Made by a program: the position numbers and the translations under genes | The notes under the pieces: generated by a model | Told to the model about the DNA's origin: nothing | Database searches by the model: none | What the model saw: only the letters and a program-made list of their open reading frames with translations | In this document: one piece after another, positions 36,101-46,550 of the stretch | How the letters are laid out: each line of letters begins with the position of its first letter | How positions within the stretch are numbered: position 1 is the stretch's first letter | DNA from: Tetragonia tetragonoides | Lineage: Eukaryota; Streptophyta; Magnoliopsida; Caryophyllales; Aizoaceae | Length of the DNA: 64,000 nt | NCBI GenBank assembly: GCA_038025085.1 | Contig: CM076142.1 | Location: 7,662,501 to 7,726,500, forward strand | Reading direction: 5' to 3'

Positions 36101-37811
36101 TAAACGACTACACACCTTGGTGAGTTGGTGGTAGTGGGACTTTGAGGCTTGTAATGGTTTAAGGTTTTAATGATGGTGGACTTTAATAAATTGGATATAA
36201 TGAATTGAGTTGGGATATCAGAATTGATTTTACAGGTTAAGAGCTTTGTGGTAATCTAATTCCGACTCAGGTTTGATTTGCATAAAGTTACTGCATGTCA
36301 TTGATTTCCTAAATCTGATGGTCCTCCTCTCTTGTAAATTTAGAAGCCTTTTATTCTTACCTGATAGATTAGTTGTCCTACCATTGGGTACTTGAATGGG
36401 TGAAATCTTGTCAATTTATCAGGGTGGTTGTGTTAGGTTGAATCTAATGAGTTTTTTAGAACCTATTGGAATTGGGAATACATGTTTTGGGCGTTGAGAT
36501 TCAATCATCATTCTTCATGGTAGGGCTGGAGGGAAAGAGACCTTTCGGAAATTAGCAGGTCAACATTTTGGATTGATGTGGAAATGACTCAGAAGTTGGA
36601 TTTGAGGAACAGTTTGGAGTGTTAGTGAAATTGGTATGATAGTGTATTATAAAGGAAAACGAATCAAGCGAAAGGTATGGACTGACAGAAGTAGATTTGA
36701 TTTCATCAGTGAGGGATAATTTCTGCTATCTACGGCTCCTGAGTTTGTAGAAGATTAGATGAGTGTCTTCATCATTGTACAATCTGGAATATCTATTTCT
36801 TGATATCACTATCAGCAGGTAGCTCAAGGGGAATTCGAAGATATTATGTAATTTTTGAAAGGGCGTGGGACAGTACGAGTAGGATATTACACCGGTATTT
36901 AAGTATCTGATTCTGTTGTGTTTGGAATTTTATAGTAGATGCGTGCTGAACTGGAATTATATATGATTATGGATTTTTGATTAGTATTTTATTGGTGTTA
37001 TTGTTAAGGAAGCAGAAAATGAAAAAAGGGACTGTACGAGATTGAATTGGACTCACAAAGTATCATTGTGGCTTTCTGCTAGTTATATGAGAAGTTTGAG
37101 AATTTGGCACTGGTGCTCTTGTGTAACTTGTGCTCTTTGATGTTCATTTGACGATGCTGTTTGGAGTCAGATTAGTTTTGAGGTTCATGATTAGAAGGGA
37201 TTATTTGAATTTATATTGGAGAAGCGGCTGAATTTGAGGAACTTTTGGGAATGTTATTAGTAATCTGTATGAACTTTTGGGCTGTGTGTTTTTTATTTGA
37301 AATGGGAAGTAGAATATATTTCAACATATGTAAAGGATGGTTGAACTTCTCTCATTTCGAAGTAGGCTTAGTAATTTTTGTGTAATTGGCTTTTCATGTT
37401 GATGGTTTGAAGAAATTTCTTGATTTGGTCTGTTATGAGACGAAATAGTTTTCTGTTTTTACTCCATAGAAGTCAGGGTTTGTGCTTTTCAATTATAAGC
37501 ATTGTGTGCTGTGCTACTCAGTGATGGCACTAATGTAAGGAAGAGAACAAGATAAAGGGCTTGCTGTGTAATAAGGTCTTGGGAAGATGCAGTATCAAGA
37601 ATACTTAATATAAAGCCTTGCTACTTAAATTGTGAAACAGATTTATGAATTGAATAAATACTCGTCCGATGTTAAAAGGACTCAGAGTGAAACGCTAGAG
37701 TTCGGAAGGAGATCTATTTCCTAAAGAATTTGTAGATTAGTTTTTCAATTGAGGATTTATTTTCCAAATTTGTGGTTTCGGGAAGATTCAGTGTCAAGGA
37801 AATATAATGTT

Positions 37812-37842
37812 GTGTGTGTGTGTGTTGGGGTGGGGGGGGGGG
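37812..37842 (+). repeat. (GT)n and poly(G) microsatellite, sister copy
   Basis: Counterpart of the tract at 28139-28170, changed in length. Confidence 0.85.
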
Positions 37843-38566
37843 GTTAGTAGTGCTGGTGGTTATTTTCATGTAATGACAACCAATCAAAGGAAGGAGAATA
37901 TGGGAAAGAAGTGAAAGTTAGTCTCGACATTTATGTGATTAGAATGCAGTGGTTGCTCTTGCCTTAACTTGGGGAAAGGAGTTTGAATTAAGGCTTTATT
38001 CAGGACGTGAGTGAAATTGGGAATTGGTTTTTGTATTTTGAGGTTTTGTTGATGGTGCTGTTATTATTGAAGGAATATGCAAATAAAAATACTTGGAAGT
38101 GTGGTAAAAAGGAATAAATATTTGTAATGGTTAGTTGTGATCATTTGTTTTTTTGGGCAGCGGGGGGAGGGGGGTCGAAGATATTTTAGATCCTAATTGA
38201 TAGGATGTGTGAATTTGGAGGTAAAGATGAAGAGTTAAAGTGGGCACAAAGGTGGAATTTGGAAGCAAAGATGAAGAGTTTTGTAGTTGTCTCTTCTGGA
38301 ATCCAGCGAATATTTTACTTGACGTAGCTTTTACAGTTCAACATCTGGTTTATGGTATATATTTGTTATAGGAGTATATAACAGACATTGGGGTTTTGAA
38401 TCAACGATCTATGGTTTGATTAACTATTGGACAGTAAATTGGATGTAACGAGTAGAGTTTGGGATATTAGATTTTATATGTGAAGAGCATTGTGGTAATC
38501 TAATTCCGTCTTAGGTTGAAATTTCATATAGTTCCTGTGAGTGCGTGTTTTTCAAAATCTGATAGT

Positions 38567-38591
38567 CCTCTCTCTCTCTCTCTCTCTCTCT
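38567..38591 (+). repeat. (TC)n microsatellite
   Basis: Pure TC run expanded relative to the shorter CTCTCTCT stretch at the matching place in segment I (about 28925). Confidence 0.85.
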
Positions 38592-38994
38592 GCTTTTTTT
38601 TAAAACCATTTTAGACGACTTTTTGTTTTTAACTTCATATATTAGTTGTGTTACCATAGGTACTTGAAATAGTGAATCATGTCATTTTGTCGGGGAAGTA
38701 AGAGCAGACTGCACAAAGAATTATTTGGAGTTCTATGGAATTTGGAAGTGCGCATGCATGCTGGGGGTTTAAGATTCAATCATTATTCTGGATGGTATTG
38801 CTGTAGGGAAAGAGAACTTTTGTGAGTTAAGAGCTGAACATTTTGGATAGACGTGGAAACGATATGGACATTGGAACACTTGGGAATGTTAGTAAAAATC
38901 AGTAATTTTTTTGGTGGATGTGACTATGATTGATGGGGTATCATGAATGACAGAATCAAGTAAAAGGAATGGAGTGACATAAGTATATTTACAG

Positions 38995-39097
38995 TCAGAG
39001 CTGGCGAAATTTGACCCGACCCGAAATTGTTTGACCTGCTAATGACCCGAACCCGAAGTGGCCCGACCCGGACCCGAGTCGACCCGTTTGTCAGGTC
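38995..39097. mobile_element. Small Mutator-like non-autonomous element (GACCCGAACC-rich)
   Basis: 103-bp insertion flanked by a perfect 9-bp duplication TATTTACAG (38986-38994 and 39098-39106). Ends are imperfect inverted repeats (AGAGCTGGCGAAA versus GACCTGACAAAC). The interior is built from GACCCG/AACCCG motifs. The sister copy at about 29345 lacks it. The same ends occur in the larger element at 53774-53989. A 9-bp duplication is typical of Mutator-like elements. Confidence 0.75.
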
Positions 39098-40263
39098 TAT
39101 TTACAGATCTTTGGGGGATAATATCTACTGTAAATGATTCCTGTGCTAGTTGAAGATTTTGTAGATGAGTTACTTCTTCATTGTGGGATATTTCCAATTT
39201 GGTGGTTGTGCTTTGTCATATGAAAATTTTGTTATCATTTTCATTATATGGGGGTTAAGGGGTGCGCAAGAGAATGTAAATGATTGGAATTATTTTGGAG
39301 AGAAGAGGTTGAGTAAAAATGGAATACTGTTCTCTTGAATAATTTTGTTTGGGCATATATATGCATTAAGGTCTTACAATAGACGAAAAGATTGTCAAAT
39401 ATATTATGTATTTCTCGTAAGGATGTGCGAGCAGGGTTATCTTACATGAAGGGTATTTAAGTATTTGATTCAGTTTTTCGTGGAAATAACGAAGGTGTGC
39501 TGAAGTGGGATTAAATATTTTTAGGCTGTTTTCTAAGATGATGGTGATAAGGAAGGAAGCTGAAAGTAAAATACGGACATTATGCGAGATGCAACTTAAC
39601 TCAGTAAGTATCACTGGTAATTTGTGGTAGTTTTTGTGGTTTTCGTTTCTTTATGTGTGAAGATTGAGTGGTAGTGGTGCTGCTGTGGAACATTTCCTCT
39701 TTGGTGTTTTATTGATTCTGTTTGAGTTTTGATTAGATTTGAGGTTAATGAGTTAAAAGGGAATCTTGGAATATGTGTGGGTAAAGTAACTAAAATTGAA
39801 GAAACTCTTGGGAATGTTATTAGTAATCAGAATCGAGGTTTGGGCTTTGAGGTATTTATTTGAAAAAAAGGAAGTAGAATATAGTTCAACATATGTGAAG
39901 GATAGGTTCTCATTCTAAAGTCTGTTTAGTTGTTTGGGGTAAATTTGGTGCTTCCTGTGGGTGATCCTGATAAGTTTGGTTTGTTCATCTGTTACGAGGT
40001 GAAAGACTTTTTCAGTTTTAACTCTATAATTAGTGGAATGGATGGTTGATTTTTCATATCGGGAATGTTATGTAGTTTTCCTAAGCTTTTGAGTTTCATA
40101 TAGCGATGGGACTTGTGTAAGGAGAGAATATGCTAAAAGGACTTGTCATAACAAGGTTTTTGTGGTGTTAGACCTAGAAAGATGCGACATCAAAGAGACA
40201 CAATAAAAGGTGGGCTACTTAAATGTGAAACGGATGTTTTACACTCGGGTTTTATAGACAGTG

Positions 40264-40388
40264 TCTTGTGTGGACTTAGTCCACCGTGGACCAAGAACAC
40301 TAGTGTACATATTTAGGGATATGGAGGGTATATTTAAAAAGATTTAGACCATTGGTCCACTGTGGACTAAGTCCACCCAAGTTTTTGT
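40264..40388. mobile_element. MITE with about 30-bp inverted repeats
   Basis: CTTGTGTGGACTTAGTCCAC...GTGGACCAA at the left is mirrored by TTGGTCCAC...GTGGACTAAGTCCACCCAAG at the right with two mismatches. The interior is about 60 bp. The sister site at about 30495 lacks it. AGTG at both borders (40260-40263, 40389-40392) may be the target duplication. A related half-element lies at 62279-62311. Superfamily not assigned. Confidence 0.75.
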
Positions 40389-40592
40389 AGTGGCACTATG
40401 TTAAAGGGTTTATAACGGGAGCAACAGTTCCAGGGAAACGATTTATGATCGAGAGTCAGGAGAGAGAGAATGTTAAGCGCTTGGTAGGTCACCGGAGAAC
40501 CACCTTCCCACCGGTGGTGGGGGGGCTCTGGGAGCCTTCTCGGCACTTTGAATTGATTTTATTTCTCTTTCTTTTGGTGTTATCTGACAATT

Positions 40593-43016
40593 ATGGTTAT
40601 TCGATTTGCAGCCGATAGGAAAACATTCACATTACGGTTTGATGGTCACTTTTTTCGTTTTACAGAGACCACCAGGGGTAAGAAGTTCGAAATCTGTATG
40701 ATGAAGGAGGAGTTTCACTGGTGGGTGCAGTCAGCTACTTCCCATTGGCGTGGTGATGCTCCGGATCAATGGCTGCGGAAGCGTGTGGGAATGGGTATAT
40801 TTTGGTTCTCCGGATTGCTGAGAATTATGGAGGTCGTTTTTTCCTATTTGAGAAAGTTCCTTATGATCGTCGACCAGTGGCAATTCGGGTCCCAGAAGGC
40901 AAACAGGGGATGGGTTGGTCAGCGATGATGGATGCAATCCAAAAGGCTCCGGGGATCCGTAGTCAGGTTCGCAATTCCGCTCCGGTTTCACCACGGAGTC
41001 CTTGTTGTTTGAAGTGCGGGTCGACGGAAATTAGTTGGCCGGGGAGGGAAAGGGAGAGATATGGGGATGTCGGAGTGTTGGGTGCTCCGAGGTGGGGACA
41101 ACCTGAGTTAGCAGCGACGTCACCGGAATTTTCGTATGGCAACCGTGGTCTTGGGTTCCACTCAGATCAGAGGAGGGAGATTGTGCCGGCGAGGGTGATT
41201 GGTAACGGTAGAGGTGGTTTTGGTTTTGGCAGGTGCGAGTTTCCTGCGCGTGATTCTCGCCGGAGTAATTTAGGTCTTGACCGAGTTAATGGGGATGGGT
41301 TGCCAGCAGTTTCGAATTTTGGGAAAAGATCTGTTTTTTCTAGAATTGGGCCAGGGTCAGCATTTGAGAGTCAACAGGCCCAAGGGCGAACGGGCAGCTT
41401 GTCGAGGCCCAACGGCTCTGCCCAGGCCGGGAATAGAGGCCGAAGAGGGGTTCAACATATTCAGCCCACTCAACATTTAGAAAAGGGTGATGGGCCATTT
41501 TGTTCTAATTATTTTCAGCCCATCCAACATTTACAAATGGGTGTTGGGCCATCAAGAAATAATGTTTTTCAGCCCGTCCAACATGGAAAGAGTGCTGGGC
41601 CATCTAGACAGTCCGTGTTCCATCGTTTGGGGCCCAGTTCTCAGGGAGGAGATAAGGGGACGGGGAACAATCACGAAACACGCGATGCAGATGCGGTTGT
41701 TGTTGCCGGACGGAGCTCCGATGGTCGCCGGCCACCACGACCGACGGATTCTGGGTCAGGTGGCTATGTCGGCGGAAAAGTCCGGCGAAGCACGTAGGGG
41801 GCCTAAATGGGTTCGGCGAGATCGGGGAAGTGGTGCAGAGAGCTCGGGGGTGGCCGAGATGGCGGTGGGTTCGATGGCTGAGCTGCCGGCCGTCGAGACT
41901 GGGCCGGCGGAGAAGGGTGCTGGGCCTGTTGGGTTGTTGAATGCCGGCGAGCCAGGGGCCGTTCGCGAAGAGGTTTTAAGCGGGTTTTCGACCGGGAATT
42001 CGCAGGTGGAAGTCGTCCAGAGTACACCGGTATCAGGTGGCGAGGGTGTTGGTGGACCTAGGGGGTCGGAGGGGGTGAAGATGAATAGTGGGTTGGCTGG
42101 TCTTGGACAGTTGCCACGGGTCGCTGGTGCTTCTTCTCCACTATGGAGAAGGGGTTTTCTCAGAGATCAGGTTGGTACTTGGCTAGCGGAGGTTGGGGCA
42201 CAAGTTCAGCAAGCGGGTCCTGTAGTTGAGTCTCAGGCAAGGTTGCAACGGGAGTTCTGTGGGGAACCTGTTTTCGTTATTACCCGGACCCGGGGGGGAT
42301 CCTCCTACTGGGAATCAATCTTTAATGAGGATGATGAGGATGATCTTCTTGGGTCACTGGATGGTGACGATGATCTACTCTTGAGCAGGCTAAGGGAGTT
42401 TGAGGATAAGGAGGTGGAGGGGATAGGGGAGGTGACTTTGTTTAACGCTGAGATGGTTCGGGGTGTGACGACGCAGCAGAGCTCGGAGCCCATTCACAGT
42501 GTTCCTTTGCCTTGTGCCGAGGATACTAGGGCGCGTGCCCAAGAGGACCTTTCTACTTCCTTTTCCCCTTTACCCTTTTATTCTCTTTTTGTTGCTACCC
42601 CCCAGAAAGCTCCTGCTTGTTCTATTGCTGACCAAGTGTTATCTGCTAATGTTTTTCCAGGTGCAAGCGGTGGAGATGGGGTTGTTGGGCAGGGCGTAAC
42701 GCCAGTTCTGTCGATAGCGCCGGAAGGTTCTGCTGCTCCGTTGTGCCATGGGGAGTCAGAGGACGGGGGGACGGTTGTGACCATTCCACCATTGGCGGGT
42801 GGGAGGGACGACCGAGACCCTCAGTCTCTTCTGCGTGATCTTGATTTTCGGGTTGTTGGTACTTCAGGTCAGGTAGCTAATGTTCAGGTGTCTTCGAGGG
42901 ATCCTCCCTCTCGGAGAAACAGGGTTGGCATTCGGGAGCTTCGGGGTCTTGAGACGACCCTTAATTATGGGGAAGGGGGGAGTCGTAGGTCTAGGGGTAC
43001 TGGTGGTTTTAGATGA
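40593..43016 (+). pseudogene. LINE ORF1 (gag-like RNA-binding protein), frameshifted
   Basis: Start at 40593 (MVIRFAADRKTFTLRFDGHF), then a shift near 40770 into a second frame (FFLFEKVPYDRRPVAIRVPEG) up to 41797, and a shift back to the first frame before then, read to the stop at 43014-43016. The N-terminal part resembles the ORF1 proteins of plant L1 elements (WWVQSA, PxGxxGxGW). The middle has a three-fold repeat and the tail is serine/glycine/proline-rich with an acidic EDDEDDLL stretch. Known role of the family: binds LINE RNA in a ribonucleoprotein. The stop overlaps the ORF2 start. Confidence 0.8.
41461..41622 (+). repeat. Three 54-bp repeats inside LINE ORF1
   Basis: TCAGCCCA(C/T)CCAACAT-like phrases start at 41461, 41515 and 41569, each 54 bp (18 codons) apart, so the protein carries a repeated QP(I/T/V)QH...GP motif. 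The period is a multiple of three and keeps the frame. Confidence 0.8.
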
Positions 43017-46000
43017 AGGTTTTAAGTTGGAATGTGAATGGTTTGGGGAGGGTAGAAAAGCGTCGTCTAGTGCAGGAAGTTGTCGGACGGGCGTCTCCGG
43101 ATGTGGTGATGTTTCAGGAGACAAAGGTTGAGGGAGCTGATTCTTTTTTTGTTCGAAGTCTTTGGGAGGCAGGTTCTAAGGATTGGGTTTGTTTGCCTTC
43201 TGTAGGGGCGTCGGGGGGTATTCTTATTGCTTGGGATACTCGTTTCGCGTCTCGAGTCGAGACTCATTTTGGGCATTTTACTGTGTCGGTGCTGTTGAGT
43301 GTTTGTGGGAGGGGTGATTGGTGGGTGTCGTCTGTCTTACGAATGAGTTTGAGGATGAGTTCCCATCTTTGGTACAGGAGATCCTGCCCCGTTCGTGCTC
43401 TGATCATTTTCCCCTTGTCTTACATTCTGCTCCCATTCAGTGGGGCCCGACCCCTTTCCGCTTTGAGAATTATGTGGTGCTCCCACGCGGAGTTTGGGGT
43501 TAAGATTCGGGATTGGTGGGCGGAGTGTGAGGTTGAGGGCTGGCGGGGGTACTGTTTCATGAGGAGGTTGAGGTTTGTTAAGGAACGTTTGAAAGTTTGG
43601 AATAAGGAGACTTTTGGAGACGTACGGGTGCGAAAGGGAGAGATTCTTAAGGAGATTTTGGTGACGGACCGGGCTTTGAGCGAGGAGGGCCATGATGAGG
43701 GGTTGCTGAGGAAGAGTGTTGATTTGAAAAATAGTCTAGAGGAGGTTTTACTTAAGCAAAAGGCAGAGTCAGCGTCAGAAGATGAAGGGGAGATGGGCGA
43801 AGGAGGGGGATGTGAGTTCTAGGTTATTCTTTAAAGTGGTTAATGGGAGGCGGAGGAGGAGTTTTGTTCGGGAGTTGGAGACTGATGTGAATAAGATTAG
43901 TGACGAGGTCACCGCTTTCTACAAGGGTCTCTTTGAGGAAGAAGTGATTGATAAACCGATGTTGGAGGGAGTGGAGTGGTCCCCTATTACGCCATGGCTT
44001 CGGGATTGGCTTGAGCGCCCTTTTGAGCTAGAGGAGATACGGGCAGCGGTGTTTGGGATGGATCGAGAGAAAGCCCCGGGGCCGGATGGCTTCACTATGG
44101 CCTATTACCAGGAGTGTTGGGAGGTCATCAAGGAGGATTTGCTTGGGGTTTTTACTGAGTTTCATGCCACAGGGGTGATTGGGAAGAGTATGAACTCTAA
44201 CTTTATCACCCTCGTCCCTAAGAAGGATCGGTCGATTAAGGTGAGGGACTTCAGGCCTATTAGCTTAGTCACCAGCGTTTATAAGATTTTAACTAAGGTC
44301 CTGTCTATTAGACTTGGGGCGGTTTTGTCTGGGACTATCTCGACTGCCCAGAGCGCTTTTGTGGAGGGTCGCCAGATCACTGGTTGCTAATGAGGTGGTT
44401 GATGGTGCTCGCCGGAGTAACCACTCTGGGATTGTTTTTAAGTTGGACTTTGAGAAGGCTTATGATCGAGTTAGTTGGGGTTTTTTGGATCGCGTCCTAG
44501 ATAGGAAAGGCTTTGGGGGGCGTTGGCGTACCTGGATAAGGAGGTGTTTGTCCAACGCTAGTTTTTCTGTACTGGTTAATGGGGCGGCTCGTGACTGGTT
44601 TACTTCGTCACGTGGCTTGCGCCAGGGGGACTCTCTGTCCCCTTTTCTATTCACCCTTGTCGTTGATGTGCTTGGCCGGATGTTGGATAGGGGAGTGGAG
44701 CGGGGGCTTGTTGAGGGATTTCGGGTGGGTCCGGAAAGGGTCTGTGTTTCACACTTGCAGTTTGCCGATGATACGATCCTCTTCCTTCCGGCTGATACCG
44801 AGGGTTTTAAGAGGGTACTTACGCTCTTACAAGTATTTGAGGTTGTGTCGGGGATGAGAATTAATCTGTCTAAGTGTAGTTTGGCGGGGGTCAACGTGGG
44901 GGAGGATGTTCTGACCTCCCTGGCTGGTCTAGTGGGTTGTCAGGTTCAGCAGTGGCCGCTTACTTATTTGGGGGTGCCCCTCGGGGGTAATCTCAGATCG
45001 GTTTCCTTTTGGGAACCGGTGGTGTCTAGAGTGGCTAAGCGTCTAGATGGTTGGAAAGGGGTGTATTTCTATTTGGGGGGGAGGATCACTATTTTACAGT
45101 CCTGTTTAGCTAGCATCCCTCTGTACTACCTTTCCCTTTTTAAAATTCCTGTTGGTGTAGCTAATAGGATTGAGAGGATGATGAGGGACTTTCTGTGGTC
45201 GGGGGTTGGAGAGGGTAAGAGGGATCATTTTGTTAGTTGGGACCATGTTTGCCGGCCGAAAACGGAGGGGGGCCTGGGTTTTGGTAGATTGGTGTCCAAA
45301 AACATCTCGCTAGTGGGTAAGTGGTTTTGGCGTTTTCCCCTAGAATCTGACTCCCTATGGCACCGAGTTATCAGAAGCAAGTACGGCCTTCAGCATAATG
45401 GGTGGGACGTGCTAGCCAGCTCCACTGTTTCCCATGCTTGCCCTTGGAAGTTCGTTTCTCAGGTATCGTCTTTATTCTTTCCCCTGGTCAGGTATACTGT
45501 GGGTAACGGTCAACGGGTTCGGTTCTGGGAAGATGTGTGGAATGGTGAAACTCCTTTCTCTTCTACATATCCGCGGGTTTATCGTTTGTCCACTCTTCAC
45601 GGGGCGCCTGTGGCTGATTTTTACTCAGAGGTTGGTGGTTCCTGGGACCTACACCTTCGGCGACCACCCCGCGATATAGAAATGGAGGAACTCGTTTCCC
45701 TTCTGGGTGTCCTCCACACTAGGTTTCTCGTCCATAGGGACGATTCTCGGACTTGGATTAGGGACTCCTCTGGGGTTTTTTCTTCCAAGTCCTTCCTCCA
45801 TCATCTTAGCCTTCCGTCACAATTTCCACATTTTCCCCTTTCCTCTTATATATGGAAGTCAAAGGTTCCTCTGAAGGTTCATGCTTCAAGTCCTTCCTCC
45901 ATCATCTTAGCCTTCCGTCACAATTTCCACATTTTCCCCTTTCCTCTTATATATGGAAGTCAAAGGTTCCTCTGAAGGTTCATGCTTTTGTGTGGACTTT

Positions 46001-46448
46001 GGTGCTTGGTAAGGTGAACACTAGTGATATGGTGCAACGGCGGAGGCCACATATGTGTCTTCTTCCCAGCATGTGTGTGATGTGTCGGCAAGACGGAGAG
46101 AGTTGTTTGCATTTGTTTGTGATGTGTGACTTTGCGAGGGCCTTGTGGGATCGACGGTTGTGTGGGGAGCCTTTTGTGTGCCCTGCTACTGTGGGGCAAT
46201 TCCTACGGATGCGTCTTTCTGCTATGCGGAGAGGGAAGGAGGGTAGGATGTTGTGGCGGTGTGCCTGTTTAGCTATTCTTTGGTGCACTTGGTTAGAGTG
46301 GAATTCGAGGATTTTCTCTGACACGGGAAAGGGAATCGATTTGGTTTGGGAACATATAGTTTATTTGGCATCCCTTTGGGCGAAGGCGGCTGGTGCTTTC
46401 ATGGGGGTGCCACTGACGGTCATTCAACGTCATTGGCGTGATTTGTAG
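43013..46448 (+). pseudogene. LINE ORF2 (endonuclease, reverse transcriptase, zf-RVT), broken
   Basis: ATG at 43013 overlaps the ORF1 stop (ATGA). The start LSWNVNGLG and QETK motif mark an apurinic-type endonuclease, but sequence from WWVSSV (about 43330) jumps to the SCSDHFPLVL end of that domain; about 100 residues with catalytic positions are missing. The reverse transcriptase follows, in frames that shift near 43500, 43780 and 44390: REKAPGPDGF, PISLVTSVYKI, FDFEKAYDRV-type block, RGLRQGDSLSP and the catalytic FADD (near 44765). A zinc-knuckle-like C-terminal region (WKSKVPLKVHAFVW...CVMCRQDGESCLHLFVMC) ends at 46448. A 101-bp duplication at 45786 adds another shift. Confidence 0.9.
45786..45987 (+). 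repeat. Perfect 101-bp tandem duplication in LINE ORF2
   Basis: 45786-45886 and 45887-45987 appear identical. Since 101 is not divisible by three, it shifts the frame between the reverse transcriptase and the zinc-knuckle-like end. Confidence 0.9.
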
Positions 46449-46550
46449 ATACTTTATTCTTATTTTGGTTCTTTGAGGATACCTTGTCCTCCATTTTGTA
46501 TTCTTTCAATATTTGATTAATAAAAATTTTTCTTATCAAAAAAAAAAAAA
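46449..46550 (+). terminator. LINE 3' UTR and poly(A) tail
   Basis: About 100 bp after the ORF2 stop, with AATAAAAATT shortly before the terminal run of 13 A at 46538-46550. Confidence 0.7.

Larger units (their letters stand above)
33178..40421 (+). repeat. Array segment II (units A'-B''-C')
   Basis: A' starts at about 33178 (matching 23343) and lacks about 225 bp present at 23505-23735. B'' is about 35760-37650, C' about 37650-40421. Continues on the other side of the LINE at 46551. Confidence 0.8.
40422..46550 (+). mobile_element. L1-type LINE, 6.1 kb, with poly(A) and target duplication
   Basis: Flanked by a perfect 16-bp duplication GGGTTTATAACGGGAG (40406-40421 and 46551-46566). It holds a 5' leader, ORF1, ORF2 (endonuclease, reverse transcriptase, C-terminal zinc-knuckle-like domain), a short 3' UTR and a 13-bp A tail. 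Its GC content is clearly higher than the array it sits in. Frameshifts and a deletion in the endonuclease make it non-autonomous now. The sister array copy at about 30510 shows the empty site. Confidence 0.95.

Noticed and set aside
39010..39080. GACCCGAACC runs as telomere-like repeats
   Set aside because: Plant telomere repeat is TTTAGGG; these runs lie inside an element with inverted ends and a 9-bp duplication.
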